Assembly: GCA_025201845.1 (NCBI GenBank)
Contig: MU604007.1
Span: forward strand, 1-64,000
DNA from: Martensiomyces pterosporus
Lineage: Eukaryota; Kickxellomycota; Kickxellomycetes; Kickxellales; Kickxellaceae
Direction: 5' to 3'
DNA length: 64,000 bases
The position numbers and the translations under genes were made by a program. The notes beneath the pieces were generated by a model that saw nothing but the letters and a program-made list of their open reading frames with translations, was not told where the DNA came from and did not search any database. Shown here one piece after another: positions 49,901 to 59,313 of this stretch; positions within the stretch are counted from its first letter, which is position 1; every line of letters starts with the position of its first letter.

Positions 49901-52029
49901 GCGGTGTCGGCCGTGCAGGCAACGGCCGAGTCGCTAGCAAAAGCATCGACGGCAAGGAGGGCATTCAGGCTAGCAGTGCTGGCGGAGCGATACAGCAGAC
50001 TAGTCCAGCAGAGGCGGGTGGCTCGAGTTTGGCGTTTGGATCACAGCTGCACAGCTCGGCCTCGCTGTTTAACCTAGAGGGAAGCCCTGTATTTGGCCCA
50101 TACGGCGCTGCTCACCCTGGATTCCATTCCGTGCCGCCTCCTGGCCACCACACCCCCGTCGCCCCGCAGATGTGGCAGCGCCAAGTCGGGGCACACGAAG
50201 CTAATGCTGACAGTGGAGACATGGCGAGGGCCGTGGTAGATGCTGTAACGCGTAGTCAGCCCACTCACTCTGTCGCTGGCATGGCGGTAGGTGAGCAAAG
50301 CTGGAGCTATCACCCGGCATTCGCGCCTCAGCCTGGCTACACAGTATATGGCGGCTTTGGCGAGAATGGCCATGCAGGTGCTGGTGGTGCTGGTGGTGAC
50401 AGTGGCGGTGCTGTACTTTCTTGTGGCCCAGGACCGCAGGCGTTTGGCCCCTTCTCATCTGGTGCTGCCATGCTGTGGACAGAGCCTGGACAGGGCAGCC
50501 ACTCAGGCGCCCGGCCGATGCGCTTCCAAAGCGACTCTCGATCGTCGTCTAGAGGTGAGACTGGCAGAACTTCCCGTGGGCACTTGTCTGCTGGCAGGGC
50601 TCCCAGGCCTATTGGCACACGCAGCACTGGTGGGAGCAACAGCGCTTCGAATCCACGCTATCGCCAGAATAACATGCATGGGCGCCAGCACAGCTCACAT
50701 CAGGACCAGCAGCAGCAGCAGCAGCAGCAGCAGTTGATGTCGCAGCCGCCTTCAGCACCGGCGTCTCAGCACTGGCAGCCTCACTATGCGGCTGCTGACA
50801 GCAGGTTCTATAGCTCTTCGCACCAGAGTCCTCGAATGGTGGCCGTGCCATCGCCAGGGCCTTCTAGCGCACCACCTTATATGATGCCGCTGGACCACCG
50901 AAATGGGCCCAATGGACACCACTCGATGGCTACCATGCCACCACCCCAGCATTCGTTCGAGCCTGCAGCTGCACCAGCAAGCCATCCTGTGGGCCAATAC
51001 GGAGTGGATGCCCCAGATGCGGGCGGCGACCCCAGCAGCACGGGCACAGCGCTACCTGGGATGATGGCGCCGCAGTATATGCCCCCTGGATCTGTGAGGC
51101 CGTCGCCTCCGCCCTTGTACTCGTATGGCTACCCGCCTGGGCCGATGCACCACCAGCACCAGCAGCAGTACCTCGCCTTTCCACCACACCACCAAGTTGG
51201 GTCTCCGCACATACCGCCACCGTTTGCTCCCATGTATATGAGCCCGTCGAGCACAGGAGGTGGACATACTCCTGGTGCTGGGAATATGCCGTATTTCTAT
51301 GGATCAATGCACCACCCTCAAATACCTCACCATCCGATGGCGTACATCCCGACCAGCGATCAGACCAACGGTCAAGCCAGCGATCCGCAGCAGCAGGCAT
51401 TTCAGCAGCAGCACGAGCAGCAATACGTAACAGTGAGCTCGGGGCCAAATGAGAGGCCACTTGCCAGCCAAAATGCAGCGGTTGCCGAGCAGCCCAAGGG
51501 CATTGATGCCACTGCTGCTTCTGAACCCGGTGTGGTGAGCAGCAGTGTATCGACGGCACCTGTTGAGGCCAAAGACGAGCCCAAGAGTGTCGCCAGTGAA
51601 TCGACTCATGAAGCTGGGTCGAGTAAGGGCAGTGCAGTGGCGAGTATCCAACAGCAAAAGGGAAACGACGGTGCAACCCGTGCATCTTCGGGTAGAGACG
51701 GTAAGCAGCGCGGTGGCGGTGGAGGGCACCGTGACCGCAAGTCTCTGAAGAAAGGCAGCGATGTGGTTGGTGGCAGGCCATCGCCGAGTCCACGGCCGCA
51801 AAAGCAAGAAGCTAGGCAGCAGCAGCAGCAACATCTAAAAGGCACACACGCGCAAAGAGGCGGTCAGAACAGCGATGTTGATGGCAGCGACTCAAAAGGA
51901 AGCAGCATTTCATCGCCGCAAAACGTGCTTTCTAGCTCAGCAGTAGCTGAAAAGCCCAAGCGCAACAGAGGAGGACATCGAAACAACAAGGGCTCCAAAC
52001 GAACAGTGGCAGCAGCAGCAGCAACATAG
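46990..52029 (+). CDS. Giant disordered Arg/Gly- and Gln-rich protein
   Basis: A single frame of 1679 residues from the ATG at 46990 (MARQTGRRGSFYRGG). The N-terminus and C-terminus are Arg/Gly/Lys-rich (RGGSRASH; NRGGHRNNKGSKR), as in RNA-binding proteins. Almost everything between is low complexity: poly-Ala, poly-Gln, Ser, Pro and His runs. A few non-repetitive islands stand out: SERWDEMLDNGIDFSEDIEF, ENPWIARGRQL, GPRKWFGVRESRLEGSWR, SSFADLLQIPGGNVSDAARY and LPHTMLADILGENE. They may be short docking motifs. No globular domain is recognised and no function is assigned. An RNA-granule or translation-linked role is only a guess from composition. Confidence 0.7.
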   Translation: MARQTGRRGSFYRGGSRASHANSNGNNGGIDAESTSGGSGRGRGTRLSSTKKAVFKPSVRALPVGVHGLGAGESTHAHTLPVSATSSKGQQHQNQASNATQERIGHPGLLLVNRKPFSGSSKRVDTLKSKGTTAPPLAEESQTAAKTEATKENPWIARGRQLSAQPGERPETSSEATATAAAVVGRGPSKSFSASSTGSRQRQQTMRRSSNSFAQRSLQSPSQLPPMPALVGDGGDGSERWDEMLDNGIDFSEDIEFADGTAVRIKSATPPEVLLPTTTSPPTQQESRDSAAAKASENRAELKPGETLAHKDRGSKASSGGKDSRNGTKQNGVIPGTGSCDQLEQPGSDEDVRRESEAKPVLPTWAKVDRAGGPLPIADSQPAKAPHVAEPWGRPSKPTAPSQPSDDSSKSAAPRWWKASLSGGLRTTEPSSTPLAVEHPRQPLTPALLKPTPPSRRSTDESSRLQQSSKNERGPRLQRGSRRHHQVPIPTVVPPLLLTRAGTRNISHGAPSSARSDATPASAKTSAPEPPSSALADDTALVKEQREAGASAASASDSPKAGVKAAADSLPPAQPVAAAAAATTTASDAQTDSDKAAAKGAVAKLASTFGEPKLEPANSDVSRSAKAAHVPQLAQHHEQQQQEQPSAKEGQDSWSMSGNKKLPEQGPRKWFGVRESRLEGSWRSGSAPKLLDPLPQQLQQAQQQQQQQQPPTKRQPALSNSRRRSSNEAGGLPRLPQQGKQEKGGKLQAVSAAKIAKSWRADPSQKAGSADTATATATPATTLPGITNGDTGTVSLLGSNAAAAAATANSWVAQSNRSSTSCAPEAARRSNLFQAHSAGTASGGESYADGSVSDQQITIKGSSSFADLLQIPGGNVSDAARYTPQPPQSARVHPTKRISREYMPISRHHSMTAIASHSSSTPAVTSRQPSGLTSPPLLPHTMLADILGENEVAEHGSGTPQSSVSVGGGNSGVGRAGNGRVASKSIDGKEGIQASSAGGAIQQTSPAEAGGSSLAFGSQLHSSASLFNLEGSPVFGPYGAAHPGFHSVPPPGHHTPVAPQMWQRQVGAHEANADSGDMARAVVDAVTRSQPTHSVAGMAVGEQSWSYHPAFAPQPGYTVYGGFGENGHAGAGGAGGDSGGAVLSCGPGPQAFGPFSSGAAMLWTEPGQGSHSGARPMRFQSDSRSSSRGETGRTSRGHLSAGRAPRPIGTRSTGGSNSASNPRYRQNNMHGRQHSSHQDQQQQQQQQQLMSQPPSAPASQHWQPHYAAADSRFYSSSHQSPRMVAVPSPGPSSAPPYMMPLDHRNGPNGHHSMATMPPPQHSFEPAAAPASHPVGQYGVDAPDAGGDPSSTGTALPGMMAPQYMPPGSVRPSPPPLYSYGYPPGPMHHQHQQQYLAFPPHHQVGSPHIPPPFAPMYMSPSSTGGGHTPGAGNMPYFYGSMHHPQIPHHPMAYIPTSDQTNGQASDPQQQAFQQQHEQQYVTVSSGPNERPLASQNAAVAEQPKGIDATAASEPGVVSSSVSTAPVEAKDEPKSVASESTHEAGSSKGSAVASIQQQKGNDGATRASSGRDGKQRGGGGGHRDRKSLKKGSDVVGGRPSPSPRPQKQEARQQQQQHLKGTHAQRGGQNSDVDGSDSKGSSISSPQNVLSSSAVAEKPKRNRGGHRNNKGSKRTVAAAAAT

Positions 52030-52186
52030 CCGTGGTGCTTGCGCTGTAAGCACACGCCCATCTCTAGTCATTATGAGTCCTTTGCTCTCTTTTATCTTCA
52101 CTTCAATTCTCAGTACTATTCGTAACCGATAATATATTTTCATACGGCACGTTTCATGCCAGCGGTGGTGGTGCATGTCTCACTCG

Positions 52187-52792
52187 CTACTCGATGCGTG
52201 GACGCTTGGGATGGTCAGCCTCGCTGTCATCAACATCCATCGCCTCTGGAGCGTCGCCGTCGGGTTTGGTGGTCACTGGCAGGCTCTTGGAGCTTTGAGC
52301 ACCTGCTTCCTCAGCCTTGCCATCCGTTTGTTCAGAGCCGTCTTTCTTGTCCTCATTATCTTCGACTTCATCGTGGCCCTCATCGACCTCGTCTTCTTCC
52401 ACCTCCTCTCCCTCGGCGGTCGCATCCTGGTTAGCACTGCTCCTACTATCTTCTGCGCCAGCCTCCGCATTGAGCTTGTTCTTCTGCGCCAGCTCCTTCT
52501 TCTCCTTCATGATGGCCGTGTGAGCCTCCAGGTCCGCCTTGAGTCTCTCGATAAAGTCGCTCAGACCAACGGCTTCGAGGGCCATGAACACATCGTTGGC
52601 CATTATTGTTTTGTGCCCCGATTCACGCGCGCAGTCGTTGGCCGTCGCTGCTAGGTAGCTTACAAACACTGTGGCAGCCTTGGTCACTGCTTGGCGCGCG
52701 TCCTTTTGGATCGAGATGTTCTCGGGGATCGTGGCCTTTATGATGCGTGTGAGGACGGCTTTGGGGAAATCCAAGTCTTCGATTGTCGACAT
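52187..52792 (-). CDS. DPB4: DNA polymerase epsilon histone-fold subunit Dpb4 (POLE3)
   Basis: The product is 201 residues. A histone-fold (CBF/NF-Y type) occupies about 6-95: DLDFPKAVLTRIIKATIPEN, ISIQKDARQAVTKAATVFVS, YLAATANDCARESGHKTI and MANDVFMALEAVGL. The IPEN and ANDC segments are typical of the Dpb4/POLE3 group rather than NF-YB. A lysine-rich helix and a long Asp/Glu tail follow, as in POLE3. Partners are Dpb3 in DNA polymerase epsilon and chromatin-remodelling CHRAC-type complexes. It converges on the RG-rich gene, and an AT-rich TATA-like stretch lies about 100 bp upstream. Confidence 0.88.
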   Translation of the reverse strand: MSTIEDLDFPKAVLTRIIKATIPENISIQKDARQAVTKAATVFVSYLAATANDCARESGHKTIMANDVFMALEAVGLSDFIERLKADLEAHTAIMKEKKELAQKNKLNAEAGAEDSRSSANQDATAEGEEVEEDEVDEGHDEVEDNEDKKDGSEQTDGKAEEAGAQSSKSLPVTTKPDGDAPEAMDVDDSEADHPKRPRIE

Positions 52793-53039
52793 TGCATGTA
52801 GTGTGAACAGAAGGCAAGCAGGAAAAGTACAAGAGGCGAAGAAGGAAGCAAAGGTAGTGAGGGAGCGGAGGTGGGTTTTAAGGTAAACAGCTCGGCCGCT
52901 ATTTATTTATTATTTCGAGGCCTGCAATAGTTTTCTCTTGAAAGCTGTTCTACATGTGTTGCAGTGGCGCGCACTCATGGGTTTAGCGCATGGCCCCAAG
53001 TTTATGCTGAAATGGCGATGGCTCCGGAAAATATTGTGA

Positions 53040-54275
53040 TTACACAACGGCGCTGAGAAACTCCTGGACCGGCTGCGTGAGCCATATCCTTGGTCTGGCC
53101 CCAGTGAAGAAGGCCAAATGTCCGCCTTGCTCAACAAGCGCCAGAGCAGTGTCTGGATTATGCCTAAATGCGTCCACGGGCAGCGCATCCTGCGGCACAA
53201 CCGGGTCATCCAGGCTATTGATAGCCAGATAGGGTATGCGGATCTTGGATACAAATGGCGTGCACGATGCCATACGGTAGTATTCCCAGCAGTCGCTGCA
53301 CCCAAGGAGTCTAGCCGTGACCAGCGACTCTATTTCGGTCACCTTGGTCGCCCTATTGATTTCGGCAAAATCGAATTTAGTGGGCCCACTCTGTATCATT
53401 TCTTCGTGTTTGTTCAGGTATCTCTTCAGCGCAGCTATCATGTTGGGTCTGAAAACGCGGTCATTCAGAACACTGGACTCGTCCATCGAGCTCAGGCAAA
53501 TGGACAGGTTGAATGGACAGCAGATGGCAATTGCCGCTGATAGCGCGCATCCGCTGCCCTCCTCGCCCACGTACCTGGTGATGACATTGGCGCCTAGGGA
53601 GAACCCTATGGCCACTATGGGCGTGCCGCTGGGATACGCAGCTTGGAGGTGCTTGACGGTGTCGCGGATGTCATCGGTGTGGCATCCGTTGTACATCTGG
53701 GGCGATGTCAGTGGCGTGCGCGCACAGCCGCGGTAGTTTAGCACCGCAACACGGTAGCATAATGGTACATCTGCCAGGTGCTTGGCCAAGTAGCGGACGT
53801 GGTACTCTTGGCTTGACCCACCGCCGCCCACCATGACGACAGCAATTGGCGCGGTGCTGGTTGCTGGGTGGTGCGAGCGCGGTGGGTACCAGTCCAGGGA
53901 GACGGTGCCGTTGTCGGGCATGGTGCGGGTCTCCCGGTCGTAGTGGATGTCAGTGTGCTGGTCGCGTCTGCGCACGTTGAGGACGCTGTAGCCGGTTTGC
54001 AGAGAGCCCGTGAAGAGATAGGGCGTGGGAACGAGGAAGGCGTGGGCGGGGTCGGAGAGCGACGGGCATCTGGCGTCAATGACTGAACGCAGCGAGGCCG
54101 ACGTAGTGCTTTCCTCGTCTTGCTCCAGCTTGCCATCAGCCTCTGCGCGGCTGTTGCCTGTGTCGGCAGATGTGATGAGCTGCACGCGGCATTTGCTTGT
54201 GAGTTTGCGTATCCCGCCGTACACCGATATGCCCAGGAGGACAGCACCAAGAACAGACATCTCCATGCCAATCAT
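53040..54275 (-). CDS. ABHD1/3/YheT-type alpha/beta hydrolase
   Basis: The product is 411 residues. An N-terminal hydrophobic anchor (about 4-25) is followed by the hydrolase fold with the family landmarks VVMVGGGGSSQEYHVRYLA, NYRGCARTPLTSPQMYNGCH, the nucleophile elbow IGFSLGANVITRYVGEEG (Ser in GFSLG), the acid loop INSLDDPVVP and the catalytic His in EQGGHLAFFTG. This is the Eht1/ABHD1/ABHD3 group, which includes yeast medium-chain fatty acid ethyl ester synthases/esterases and phospholipases. The exact lipid substrate is unknown. The ATG at 54273-54275 is used because a TATAAATG at 54394-54401 lies upstream of it but inside the longer open frame. Confidence 0.88.
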   Translation of the reverse strand: MIGMEMSVLGAVLLGISVYGGIRKLTSKCRVQLITSADTGNSRAEADGKLEQDEESTTSASLRSVIDARCPSLSDPAHAFLVPTPYLFTGSLQTGYSVLNVRRRDQHTDIHYDRETRTMPDNGTVSLDWYPPRSHHPATSTAPIAVVMVGGGGSSQEYHVRYLAKHLADVPLCYRVAVLNYRGCARTPLTSPQMYNGCHTDDIRDTVKHLQAAYPSGTPIVAIGFSLGANVITRYVGEEGSGCALSAAIAICCPFNLSICLSSMDESSVLNDRVFRPNMIAALKRYLNKHEEMIQSGPTKFDFAEINRATKVTEIESLVTARLLGCSDCWEYYRMASCTPFVSKIRIPYLAINSLDDPVVPQDALPVDAFRHNPDTALALVEQGGHLAFFTGARPRIWLTQPVQEFLSAVV

Positions 54276-54940
54276 TCCTATCTGGTTTTTTGTTTTGTTT
54301 TTGGAGATGTGAGGTGTTTGAGGTGCCCTGAAAGGTGGAGCGGAGTGGGAAATGCGACAAATGTCTGAAGTGGATGCAGTGTAGGAGGGAGGCCATTTAT
54401 AGGCATTGGCAGGGTCGCTGTGCTGGGTATAGTATACGTGTGTCCGTGCTTCACAGTTGCTCTTGTCTGCAGCTCCACCAAGCCCCTGGGAAGCACAGCA
54501 AGCAAAAAGCACGTACAGGGGTTACTGTCTCATCAAGCAGCGCACGCTGAATGCAGTGGCCAATTCGATGGTTGAAAGGGCGGGGGTGGAGTCTGGCATG
54601 CGCTAACTGTGCCCACTCTCAAACCTCCACAATTGTTTCGCATGCTGGAAAAGCAGGTGGCTCAGGGGAGGCGCTGGTGCCTTGCATGTCGGTGCTGAGC
54701 CTGCCACATCTGCCAGATGCTGTTGAAGCTGCCAAGTGCCAGATCGCAGGCATGGAATCCACGTGATGAGCTCCCCAAAAGCTAGCCTCTGGCGCAAATC
54801 GGCAAGTGGAGTGTTTAATAGGGCGATCTGGGGCAGGCTGCTTGAGCGGCGGCGATTTCGCAAGCAGATAAGACAGCTGCTATCACCATACATTTCCTCT
54901 GTCTGCCATTTACTCGTTGACTTAGAAAACACTCAGTACA
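54276..54940. other. Divergent promoter region, ABHD hydrolase / ALG9
   Basis: About 665 bp with a minus-strand TATAAATG at 54394-54401 for the hydrolase gene. No other recognisable element. Confidence 0.55.
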
Positions 54941-57118
54941 ATGTCGGGGGTGCGACAGAGACTCAGTCTGAAGCAAGAGCGCGCCGAGAAGCGGGAACGC
55001 AAGCGGGCACGCAAGGCCGGGCAGCTCTTCCAGGAGGAGCTCAAAAGGGCACGAACGGTGCAGCAGCTGGACAAGCGGGAGCACTCGACATATGTGCCAT
55101 CGTTCAGCCTCCTGTTCCGCATCATCTCCATCATCCGTATCATCGGCGCCCTCACAGCACCCATCCAGGACTGTGACGAGGTGTACAATTACTACGAGCC
55201 CCTGCATTTCTTGCAATTCGGGGCTGGCAAGCAGACGTGGGAGTACGCGCCGCAATTCGCACTCCGCTCGTATGGGTTCCTGAATATCTACAAGTGGGCT
55301 GTTGGCCTGCTGCACTTTGTGTTTGGGTTCAGAAGCAAGGTGCAGGTGTTTTACGCACTCCGCATACTCGCTGCCCTGATTAGCGGGCTGTGTGAGGCGG
55401 CGCTGGTGAGGGCCATTGCTACCTATGTGGATAAGCGGATTGCGAACTACACAGCACTGGCGCTCTTTGGCATGGCCGGCATGTACCATTCGGCATCAGC
55501 GCTCCTGCCTTCGACTTTTGCAATGTACTTGGGCGCACTGGGATCGGCGGCTGCCATGATTCCGCCTACAATCGATGGCGACCACCTGTATCGTAGAACT
55601 GTGCCTGCAGTTGTGGCATTTGTGGCTGCTGCTGGGTGTGGATGGCCCTATGCAGCCATTGTGGCAGTTCCGTTTGCGCTGGAGGAGTTGCTTGAGCGTG
55701 GAGTCAGCTCTGGCAGCGGCAGCGCGCCATCATTGTGGAGGGTGCAGCGTGTGGTTGCAATGGCTGTCGTTGGCGTTCTGGCACTTGCCGTGGTGCTGGG
55801 CAGCCTGTGCCTGGTTGACTCGTGGTACTACGGGCGTATGGTGGTTGCAGCATGGAACCAGGTGTCGTATAATGTTTTTGGAGGAAGCGGAGGGCCGGAG
55901 CTGTACGGCACCGAGCCCTGGCACTTTTACATCAAGAACGGGCTGGTCAACGCAAACCTTGTCATGGTCCTGGGGCTCTTGAGCCTGCCTCTGTGGGCTG
56001 TCTACTATGCGGTGCTTCTTGTGACCACGAGGAAGCAGCAGACCAAGCAGGATGATGTGCCTGCTTCGACTGAAGTAGATGACGCGGAGGAGGAGAAGGA
56101 AAAGGAGAATGCAAGGGCTGCGGCTGCTGCTCACAGGCTGGCTGTCGAGAAGCTGTACACTAGCCACAGGCTCTTGCTCTACCGGATCACGCCCTTTTAC
56201 CTGGCCTTTCTGGTGTTCTCTCTACAGCCGCACAAGGAGGAGAGGTTCATGAGCATTGTGTACCCGAACCTGTGCTTCAACGCAGCAGTGTCCTTGAGTC
56301 TCCTGCATCCGCTCCGTGCCTGGGCAGCCTCGATGCTCGGCGGCGCCAAGCGCGGCGGCCAGGGCAAATCGGACAGACTCAACATGGCCATACTGCTTGC
56401 TGCAGGGGCTCTGGGCCTTCTGCGCATGGCGGCCTTGAACAGGTACTACTCGGCGCCCGTCAATGCGTTTATGGAGCTGCCTGGCCACAGCCCTAAGGCA
56501 TCTGGGGGCGACCGGCCGCTTTTGCCACTGGGTCCGTCGATCAAATCGCTGATGGGGGCAAAGCAGCCCCCGAGCACTCCTGCTGGTCGCAGCGAGAGGG
56601 TGGTGTGCATGGGCAAGGACTGGTACAGGTTCCCGTCCTCGTACTGGCTCCCCGAGGGCTACCGGCTGGAGTTCATACAGTCCAGGTTTGATGGGCATCT
56701 TCCGGGATCCTTCGCCCCAGTGGGCACCAGTGGGTCGGCAAGGGCATCGACATCGATGGAGCGCACGGACTTCAACGGGCTCAACAAGTGGGAGCCCTCG
56801 CATGTGGTCCAGTCGCTGGAGCGTGACTGCGACTTTGTCGTTGATGTGGATTTCCCCGATGCTCAGTACGATGCTGAGGGCGGCGATATCGAGATGCCGT
56901 TTGCGCGCAGGATCAGCAAGAGCGATGGCTCGTGGAAGGCCGTTGGGTGCCACGACATCTTGGATGCACAGGGGTCGTCGGCCCTCGGAAGGGTGCTTTA
57001 TGTGCCAAGCAAGGTGGCACGTTTGGCGCAGACGCTGGGCGGAGGTGGCGGCCGGAGGCTGCTGCAGCAGAGGTGGGGCCAGATGTGCGTGTTTGAGAGG
57101 CAGTCGTCAATCCTCTAG
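54941..57118 (+). CDS. ALG9: Alpha-1,2-mannosyltransferase Alg9
   Basis: This 725-residue GT22 membrane enzyme adds mannose from dolichol-phosphate-mannose to the growing dolichol-linked oligosaccharide in the ER lumen. A basic cytosolic N-terminus (about 1-45) precedes TM1. The catalytic first lumenal loop reads IQDCDEVYNYYEPLHFLQFG with the conserved acidic pair, followed by TWEYAPQFALRSYGF. Other family segments are HSASALLPSTFAMYLGALGS, NVFGGSGGPELYGTEPWHFY and SLQPHKEERFMSIVYP. The product is longer than human or yeast Alg9 because of an acidic inserted loop at about 365-395 and an extended C-terminal domain. No intron is needed. Confidence 0.94.
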   Translation: MSGVRQRLSLKQERAEKRERKRARKAGQLFQEELKRARTVQQLDKREHSTYVPSFSLLFRIISIIRIIGALTAPIQDCDEVYNYYEPLHFLQFGAGKQTWEYAPQFALRSYGFLNIYKWAVGLLHFVFGFRSKVQVFYALRILAALISGLCEAALVRAIATYVDKRIANYTALALFGMAGMYHSASALLPSTFAMYLGALGSAAAMIPPTIDGDHLYRRTVPAVVAFVAAAGCGWPYAAIVAVPFALEELLERGVSSGSGSAPSLWRVQRVVAMAVVGVLALAVVLGSLCLVDSWYYGRMVVAAWNQVSYNVFGGSGGPELYGTEPWHFYIKNGLVNANLVMVLGLLSLPLWAVYYAVLLVTTRKQQTKQDDVPASTEVDDAEEEKEKENARAAAAAHRLAVEKLYTSHRLLLYRITPFYLAFLVFSLQPHKEERFMSIVYPNLCFNAAVSLSLLHPLRAWAASMLGGAKRGGQGKSDRLNMAILLAAGALGLLRMAALNRYYSAPVNAFMELPGHSPKASGGDRPLLPLGPSIKSLMGAKQPPSTPAGRSERVVCMGKDWYRFPSSYWLPEGYRLEFIQSRFDGHLPGSFAPVGTSGSARASTSMERTDFNGLNKWEPSHVVQSLERDCDFVVDVDFPDAQYDAEGGDIEMPFARRISKSDGSWKAVGCHDILDAQGSSALGRVLYVPSKVARLAQTLGGGGGRRLLQQRWGQMCVFERQSSIL

Positions 57119-57595
57119 GGAAAAGAATGCATTTTGAAACGCGCGTCTTTCTACAATAGCAACTGGCGACATGCATAGACACCATGTACGGCATCTGGGA
57201 ATACATGCGGCAGCCGGAGGCTGCGTCGCTGCGCCGTTATCTGTGCATTATCCATCGATTGCAATGGCGAGCCTTGCCCCGTGCAGCTTCTACCGGGGTG
57301 GGAAACCACGTGTGCTGGGCGAGAAGCGGGGGGCGAATGGCAGCGACATGGCATGACTTTTTTTTTTTGTTGCTGTTCGGAATATGTGGCACGCTACTAC
57401 TAATTTTCTTGCCCCCTTGTCCGGAAGTGGAGGGAGGCGGAGGTGGGTGTAATCAAAAGACTGCTAAGGCGTAAGCAAGGAAAAATAATTTCCTTCCTCC
57501 TCAGCAAGCGAACGCTACTATTATACTATATTATTATTACTCTTTCACAGCCATTCTTCCAGTTACTCGCAGGTATACTTGCTATCTCAGCCCCC
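57119..57595. other. Intergenic region upstream of the CBS-domain gene
   Basis: About 480 bp with a T-run at 57358-57369 and AT-rich DNA (57500-57545) that likely includes the core promoter. Possible 5'-leader splice signals near 57572-57590 are unproven. Confidence 0.5.
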
Positions 57596-58976
57596 ATGGT
57601 CGATACGTCTGTTGTTTCTGACAAGCCCGGTCTGGGCTCCACGCCATACTGGCTTTCGGTGCAGGCAAAGGACCTGGTCGAGAACCAGAAGGTCATCCAA
57701 GTGTAAGCACGCCCCCCTTATATTGCCTGAGCCGACGCATGTCTTGAAGCCATGCTGTGCTGCTCACATGCCTTCCCGCCCTGCTCCAATGCTCCAATGC
57801 CCGTGCTGCTGCATCTGCAATAGGAATTCGGACGCTACCATCGAGGAGGCATGCGACGCCCTGATCCAGCACAGCATCCAGTCCGTACCGCTGTACGACG
57901 CGGCGAGTAAATCGTACGTGGGCATGTTTGATCTGCATGATCTGGCCACGTACATCCTCTCCCGGCGTGGGAACAAGAGCGGCAGCGAGAGCATCACCAT
58001 CAGCACGGGGTCATCGCCATCGCCACTGGCGCGCGAGGCGCTGGGCGGCGGGAGGGGCGACGGCGAGCCGGTCAGCAAGATCTCGGACATGTCGCACATG
58101 AACCCGTTCTACTCGGTGCTCCCCGAGACCACGGTGGCTCAGATTGCCGGGGTCTTTGCCTCGGGCACGCACCGCGTCGCTGTCATGGAGTCGGAGCGGG
58201 TGATCCGCGGGATTCTGTCGCAGACCCGCATCATCAGGTACTTTTTTGAGCAGTGCGGGTCCATTTCGCCCGAGCTGGGCAACGGCGTGCCGGACGGAGA
58301 GCGTGCACTGCTCGACAAGTCCCTCCGCGAATTGGGTCTGGTCACCAACAACGTGGTCATGGCCAAGCCGTCGACTCCAGTCATCCAGGCGCTGAGTCTG
58401 CTCGAGCGCTGGCACATCTCGTCCATCGCAATTGTCGAGGACAACCAGAGGCTGGTGGGCAACCTCTCCGTCACCGACGTCAAGTACCTTGTCAAGGAGA
58501 AGCACCTGATCAACGGAACCTGCATTGAGCTTATCCAGGCTGTGAGGTTCTGGCAGGGAATGAAGGACGGCAGGGACCGTGCGGCCGTTTTCTCCGTGCG
58601 CCCCGAGGCGTCGCTCCGATACGCGCTGACCAAGCTGATTGCCACTGGCGCCCATCGCGTCTGGGTCACCGCCCCGCCAAGCAGCAGCGCCGTGGACAAC
58701 CTCTCCCCCGACGCCATCGCTGCTGCAAACGCCGCCGCCACTATCACGGGCGCTGCGAGCAGGCAGAGGAGCGGGTCAACGGCGTCCATCCATCGCAGGG
58801 CATCCGTGAGCAGCACGTCGTCGCAGACCGTGCCCATTGCGCCACCCAGCTATGCGGGAGCATTTAGCGATGTTGTGTGCGGAGTGGTTAGCCTGACCGA
58901 TGTGCTGAGGCTGCTGATCGAGAACTCGCCGAAACCCACCGCCGATCCAGAGTACAACTATGCGTCGATGGACTGA
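57596..58976 (+). CDS. CBS-domain protein, Sds23/AMPK-gamma-like
   Basis: Exons 57596-57702 and 57824-58976 encode 419 residues. The 121-nt intron (GTAAGC ... CAATAG) splits codon 36 and restores QKVIQV-NSDATIEEACDAL. Four CBS-type repeats are visible: SDATIEEACDALIQHSIQSV with KSYVGMFDLHDLATYIL; LPETTVAQIAGVFASGTHRV with RGILSQTRIIRYF; PSTPVIQALSLLERWHISSI with RLVGNLSVTDVKYLV; and RPEASLRYALTKLIATGAHR with GVVSLTDVLRLL. CBS pairs bind adenine nucleotides in AMPK gamma (Snf4); Sds23/Moc1-type proteins act in nutrient and PP2A control. A Ser/Ala-rich insert lies in the last repeat. Exact orthology is undecided. Confidence 0.8.
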
Positions 58977-59313
58977 GAAAGAGGCCACACCGCCTCCTTC
59001 GCCTCTTCTATTTCCTATACCAGGCCAATCTCTTTTTTTTTTTTTTAGCTCTTTCTATTTATACATTACAATACCATGGCTTTTGCTGTGGCCACTTCAT
59101 GTGCTCCGAGAGGGCTTTGCTGCTGCTGCCATTGTTGCTCTTGTTCACCAAGAAAACCAGAGACAGTCCGTGTAAGGATAAAGGAGAAAGAGAAGCACGT
59201 GAGGGGGGAGTGAGCAAAAGAAATTTACTGAAAGAGAAAAAGAAAGAGGAGGAAGGAAGAAGGGAGAGGAAGAGGTGCTGTTGCTGATGGTAATAATAAA
59301 AGGGGGGGGGTAA
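58977..59313. other. Convergent 3' region of the CBS gene and RHB1
   Basis: About 340 bp with a T-run at 59033-59046, purine-rich GA tracts at 59170-59275 and a G-run at 59302-59310. It presumably holds both 3' ends. No gene is seen. Confidence 0.5.

Noticed and set aside
50709..50732. CAG repeat in the giant RG protein as a separate element
   Set aside because: It is an in-frame polyglutamine run of the coding sequence, not an independent repeat locus.
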